Shown here: positions 7,051-10,217 of the stretch, in pieces
Numbering within the stretch: position 1 is the stretch's first letter
Layout: each line of letters starts with the position of its first letter
Assembly (NCBI GenBank): GCA_022564455.1
Contig: JADFLK010000044.1
Coordinates: 1 to 10,217, forward strand
From: Bacteroidota bacterium
GTDB taxonomy: Bacteria > Bacteroidota > Rhodothermia > Rhodothermales > Rubricoccaceae
Reading direction: 5' to 3'
DNA: 10,217 nt
Notes under the pieces: model-generated
Told to the model about the DNA's origin: nothing
The model's input: only the letters and a program-made list of their open reading frames with translations
The model's database searches: none
Position numbers and translations under genes: made by a program

Positions 7051-8787
7051 CTAGTTGCTGCTGAAATCGACCTCTTCTTCGATTTCATGTTCCCAGCGGG
7101 CACGCACGCTGATGGGCGCGGAAAGCCACTGCAAGGGCTCCGGTGGCATGTATGGGGCTAGGCTGCCGCCATCCCACCTTCCATTGCCGTTGCGGTCAAC
7201 AAACAGGCGGAGGCGGTACGAACCGGGAGGCAACCTCCGAACGGTAAACGTACCGTCAGCGTCTGCCTCGGATACGAACGGGGGGCCGCTTCCTGGATGA
7301 GCTTCGATGTGGACGGAGTATTCCTCTTGCCCAGCAACATGCCCGGAAATAGAGCCGAGGGCGTCTGCGGTGGGAAGGACGTAGCGGCGTGTGTAGGTGG
7401 AGTCGGGCATTCGAACCTCTATCCGAAAGGTGCGGGGTGGGGATGCGAGATGGAGCGAGTGGCTAACACCATTGTTCGTTTGAAGGGCATATTCCAGGCC
7501 CCCATCCGGCCCGCTGACTATGACCTGCTGTTGGAAGGCCAGCGAGTCGATGGGCTGGTTGAAACGAACGCCGGGCAGTGTATCGGGGCGGAGGAGAAAG
7601 ACAGAGTCGGAGGGTGCTGAGGTGGGCAGAAACCCCTCAAAACGTACAGAAAGGGTGTCTGGAGAGGTTGAAGGTGTGACGTGCGTAAACAACGGCGTAG
7701 CGTTGCCGCTCGAATCGGTGACGGTGTTTATCGAGGAAAGGGCGTAGGTAGTTGGGGAGAGCGGTTCATCGGCAAGGAGCAGGATCTCCGTGGGCGAATC
7801 CGGAAGCTGGTAGATGGCTACCAGCTTCGCTGCATCGCCGCTTGACGAGTCGGCGAGTGACCATTCACTGGCCGAGAGTGATTGCAGCCGAACCGGCTCA
7901 TCAAACGAAAGGGCGATGCGCCGGTTTGAGATCGGGCGGGCACGCCGAAGCTGCGGCGGCGTCGTGTCTTGTGTGGCCACGAAAAGGTCGAGTGAGTGGG
8001 CTGATGTTCGGGAGAGTGAATCAGCAACCGCTACGGTGACAGGTTGCACCGGTACGGCAAAACGTTCTCCGTCGTCTGCCTGCCGGTTTCGGTTGAGGTC
8101 TTCCAGTGCGACGACGAAATAAGGACCTTCCCGCAGATAATCGAATTGGAAGGAGCCGTCTCCGGTGGCCTCGCTGCTGTACGTCGGTGCGTCCGTCCGG
8201 GGGTCTGGGAGACGGTACCGGGCGTCCGGCCCGCTGAACAGTGCCTCAATTGAATTGGGCAAGATTGCGAGTGAATCCAGTAAGCCAAAAGCGGCTGGGA
8301 GTCTGTACGCAAACAACTGAAAACCGCCTGTACCGCTATTGGAGGCGGGATTGAGCAACCGTCCGGCGATGCGCCCCCGATCCAGGACATCCCCGGTAGC
8401 AAACGCCATCGTGATGGGGCGCTGGAGGGCAACGCCGTGTTCGTCCTTCAGCTCGGTGCCGAGCGAAATAACGTACGTGGTTTGCGGGCGGAGTGAATCG
8501 GGGAATGCAATCTCCAGCCGCCGCCCGCGTACACGAATCTGCGGAGGGGGGTCGAGCGTTGGCGCCACGGTAACCGCTCGCGATGCCGAGGATTCATCCA
8601 GCCGTTCGGAGAACTCGAGAATCACTTGCTCGGTCTCTACGCGTACGTCGCCGTCCGCCGGAACGCTCGAAAGCAGTCGGGGCGGAGTGCTATCCACCGG
8701 ACCGCCGCTGGGCCGGATTGGTGTGGCGCAGCCGCTGATGAGAATCAGCAGGAGCCCCCAAGAGCCGGTGCTACGTGCGGTGGTCAT
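7051..8787 (-). CDS. Ig-like (SbsA-type) domain lipoprotein, 578 residues
   Basis: Predicted envelope lipoprotein of unknown specific role. The N-terminus MTTARSTGSWGLLLILISGC is a type II signal with the lipobox ISGC and the lipidated Cys at residue 20. The sequence then reads PSGGPVDSTPPRLLSSVPADG, a hallmark of Bacteroidota proteins with a bacterial Ig-like domain (Big_5/SbsA type, about residues 33-132). A second such domain starts near QDTTPPQLRRARPISNRRIALSFDEPV. Two calcium-loop-like Asp/Asn motifs occur, DLNRNRQADDGE (230-241) and DRNGNGRWDGG (531-541); the second is in a carboxypeptidase-regulatory-like region. The end SVRARWEHEIEEEV is also typical of this family. It precedes nnrE by 10 nt and follows the dehydrogenase after a 114-nt repeat-containing gap, so it may begin the operon. 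No convincing promoter was recognised. Confidence 0.88.
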   Translation of the reverse strand: MTTARSTGSWGLLLILISGCATPIRPSGGPVDSTPPRLLSSVPADGDVRVETEQVILEFSERLDESSASRAVTVAPTLDPPPQIRVRGRRLEIAFPDSLRPQTTYVISLGTELKDEHGVALQRPITMAFATGDVLDRGRIAGRLLNPASNSGTGGFQLFAYRLPAAFGLLDSLAILPNSIEALFSGPDARYRLPDPRTDAPTYSSEATGDGSFQFDYLREGPYFVVALEDLNRNRQADDGERFAVPVQPVTVAVADSLSRTSAHSLDLFVATQDTTPPQLRRARPISNRRIALSFDEPVRLQSLSASEWSLADSSSGDAAKLVAIYQLPDSPTEILLLADEPLSPTTYALSSINTVTDSSGNATPLFTHVTPSTSPDTLSVRFEGFLPTSAPSDSVFLLRPDTLPGVRFNQPIDSLAFQQQVIVSGPDGGLEYALQTNNGVSHSLHLASPPRTFRIEVRMPDSTYTRRYVLPTADALGSISGHVAGQEEYSVHIEAHPGSGPPFVSEADADGTFTVRRLPPGSYRLRLFVDRNGNGRWDGGSLAPYMPPEPLQWLSAPISVRARWEHEIEEEVDFSSN

Positions 8788-8841
8788 TTCGTGATGGCAA
8801 AAAGAATCGGGCTCGCAACCTACGGTCTCAGAACCTGCACT

Positions 8842-8910
8842 TCACGTATTCACGTAATCACGCCTCAGGAACTCTCGCATTACGCAATACCCATATACGC
8901 CTCACGCATA
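8842..8910. repeat. Octamer/heptamer-like repeats between the dehydrogenase and lipoprotein genes
   Basis: The plus strand reads TCACGTAT, TCACGTAA, TCACGCC, TCAGGAA, CTCTCGCAT, TACGCAA, TACCCATA, TACGCC, TCACGCA. This is a decayed 7-8 base tandem array. It runs into the last codons and TGA of the dehydrogenase gene (8902-8904) and shares TCACGTAATCACGC with 3459-3472. No terminator hairpin with a U-run is visible after the dehydrogenase. The remainder of the gap (8788-8841) shows nothing recognisable. Confidence 0.55.
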
Positions 8911-10217
8911 GATCCCACGCAGCTGGAGGGCGTCGGACACCTTCTTGATGGCGAGGACGTACGCTCCGATGCGCAAGGCGATGTCATGCTCCTCTGCGGT
9001 GTCGTATACCTTGCGGAACGCCCGGCGCATCATCGTGTCGAGGCGGCGGTTAACGCGGTCTCCGGTCCAGAAGTAGCCTTGGCGGTCCTGCACCCACTCG
9101 AAGTAGGAGACCGTCACGCCGCCGGCGTTGGCAAGAATGTCCGGAATGACGAGCACGCCCTTTTCGTTCAGGATGGTGTCGGCTTCAGGCGTGGTTGGGC
9201 CGTTGGCGCCTTCGACGATGATCTTGGCCTTCACGTCCGCCGCGTTCTCGCCGGTGATCTGGTTCTCCTTCGCGCAGGGCGCCAGGATGTCCACGTCGAG
9301 GGCGAGCAGTTCCTGGTTGGTGATGGGCACGGCGTCAAGGAATCCGGCAAGCTGCTGATCGTGGCCTTTCGTGTACGTGATAGCAGCGTCGACGTCGATG
9401 CCGTCCACGTTGAAGTAGCCGCCCGATACGTCGCTGATGGCGACGATGGTGCAGCCCTGTTCGCGCAGCAGTTGCGCGGCCACGGAACCGACATTTCCGA
9501 ACCCCTGAACGGCCACCGTACACTGGCTGGGGCTCAGGCCGATGCGCTCCATGGCCGCCAGGGTCGTCGTCATCACACCGCGCCCCGTGGCCTCGCGCCT
9601 TCCGCGCGATCCGCCGATCAGGAACGGCTTGCCCGTCACGACGGCGGTTTCCGTGCGGCGCATGTGCATCGAATAGGTGTCGAGCATCCAGGCCATAATC
9701 TGCTCGTTCGTGTTCATGTCCGGCGCCGGAATGTCCTTCTCAGGGCCAAAGACGTCAATCAGGTTGGCCGTGTAGCGGCGCGTAAGCCGCTCAAGCTCGC
9801 CGGCGCTCATTTCTGCGGGGTTGCACTTGATGCCGCCCTTGGCGCCCCCGAACGGCACGCCAACCACCGCGCATTTCCACGTCATCCACGCGGCCAAGGC
9901 CTTCATCTCGTCGAGATTCACGTCCGGGGCGAAGCGGATGCCGCCCTTGCTGGGGCCAAGCACGTCGTTGTGGATCACGCGGTAGCCCTCGAACACTTGC
10001 AAGGTTCCGTCGTCCATTCGCACAGGCACCGACGTAATGTGAATGCGCGCGGTGGAGCTGAGGTATTCGTACAAGCCTTCGTCGAGTTCGAGTATATCAG
10101 CGGCTACGTCGAACCGCTCCATCATCGACTGAAACGGGTTGTCCTTGTCCAGTCTCGGAGCAGGTTCCTGGTAGACGGCTCGGTCGCGGACGCTTCGCGG
10201 GTGGGGGGTGGGGGAGG
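8902..10217 (-). CDS. gdhA: Glu/Leu/Phe/Val dehydrogenase, glutamate dehydrogenase type (5' end outside window)
   Basis: Reversible NAD(P)-dependent oxidative deamination of glutamate (or a related amino acid), linking ammonium and 2-oxoglutarate. Numbering from the Met at 10125: GPSKGG (58-62), the catalytic lysine in GGAKGG (Lys96), PAPDMNT with Asp136, the dinucleotide motif GFGNVG (208-213), [13 protein letters not shown], and [17 protein letters not shown]. An Asp (232) ending the second Rossmann strand suggests NAD preference (inference). The frame stays open upstream of the ATGs at 10125 and 10122 to the window edge. It encodes [18 protein letters not shown], which fits the conserved N-terminus of this family, so the true start lies beyond 10217 or very near it. 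No ATG, GTG or TTG occurs in that frame between 10126 and 10217. The last codons overlap a short repeat array. Confidence 0.95.
   Translation of the reverse strand, partial: SPTPHPRSVRDRAVYQEPAPRLDKDNPFQSMMERFDVAADILELDEGLYEYLSSTARIHITSVPVRMDDGTLQVFEGYRVIHNDVLGPSKGGIRFAPDVNLDEMKALAAWMTWKCAVVGVPFGGAKGGIKCNPAEMSAGELERLTRRYTANLIDVFGPEKDIPAPDMNTNEQIMAWMLDTYSMHMRRTETAVVTGKPFLIGGSRGRREATGRGVMTTTLAAMERIGLSPSQCTVAVQGFGNVGSVAAQLLREQGCTIVAISDVSGGYFNVDGIDVDAAITYTKGHDQQLAGFLDAVPITNQELLALDVDILAPCAKENQITGENAADVKAKIIVEGANGPTTPEADTILNEKGVLVIPDILANAGGVTVSYFEWVQDRQGYFWTGDRVNRRLDTMMRRAFRKVYDTAEEHDIALRIGAYVLAIKKVSDALQLRGIYA

Noticed and set aside
6214..7161. 315-residue plus-strand ORF opposite nnrE
   Set aside because: Ser/Arg/Ala-rich shadow translation with no family features; the minus strand carries clear nnrE motifs throughout.
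8788..8841. Promoter of Bacteroidota type (TTG ... TAnnTTTG) before the lipoprotein gene
   Set aside because: A near match (TCTTTTTG) lies just before the start, but the upstream TTG is far too close and the match is imperfect.

Overview
The window looks like a chromosomal segment from a GC-rich member of the Bacteroidota/Rhodothermota group. The support is family-level: a lipobox protein with SbsA-type Ig-like domains and the C-terminal VRARWE-type ending typical of Bacteroidota, two TonB energy transducers with the GGxxAL...YP C-terminal domain, and ORFs that mostly lack Shine-Dalgarno sites. The genus is not determined. The content is mostly housekeeping and cell envelope. No phage, insertion sequence, CRISPR, tRNA or rRNA is visible.

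Layout. Positions 1-3174 lie on the plus strand: the end of one MacB/FtsX-type ABC permease (5' end outside the window), a second paralogous permease 2 nt later, then ribose-5-phosphate isomerase A (rpiA). From 3175 to 3537 is a gene-free stretch between convergent genes. It is filled with several degenerate 7-base tandem repeat arrays and holds the terminator of the minus-strand operon. Positions 3538-10217 are on the minus strand. In transcription order they hold a Glu/Leu/Phe/Val dehydrogenase (5' end outside the window), a 114-nt gap with more short repeats, an Ig-like lipoprotein, an NAD(P)H-hydrate repair gene (epimerase and dehydratase halves), a small VanZ-like membrane protein, and two tandem TonB paralogues.

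How the genes relate. The two permeases probably form one ABC export or lipoprotein-handling complex with an ATPase encoded upstream of the window. The lipoprotein, nnr and vanZ genes are separated by 10 and 2 nt and are probably co-transcribed with the TonB genes. The TonB proteins would energise outer-membrane receptors encoded elsewhere. The nnr gene repairs damaged NAD(P)H hydrates.

Main points for a second look. (1) The bifunctional nnr gene is cut by a single in-frame TAA exactly at the domain junction, with homology continuing in the same frame on both sides. (2) rpiA is bracketed by heptamer repeat arrays. One array supplies its N-terminal codons and another contains its stop codon, and two near-identical small hairpins flank the gene with a compensatory base-pair change. 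(3) The two distant intergenic regions share an exact 14-mer belonging to an octamer-like repeat class. (4) The first-listed TonB gene carries homogeneous CCA and CCG codon tracts. No clearly new defence or biosynthetic system is present; the interspersed heptamer repeat system is the least explained element.
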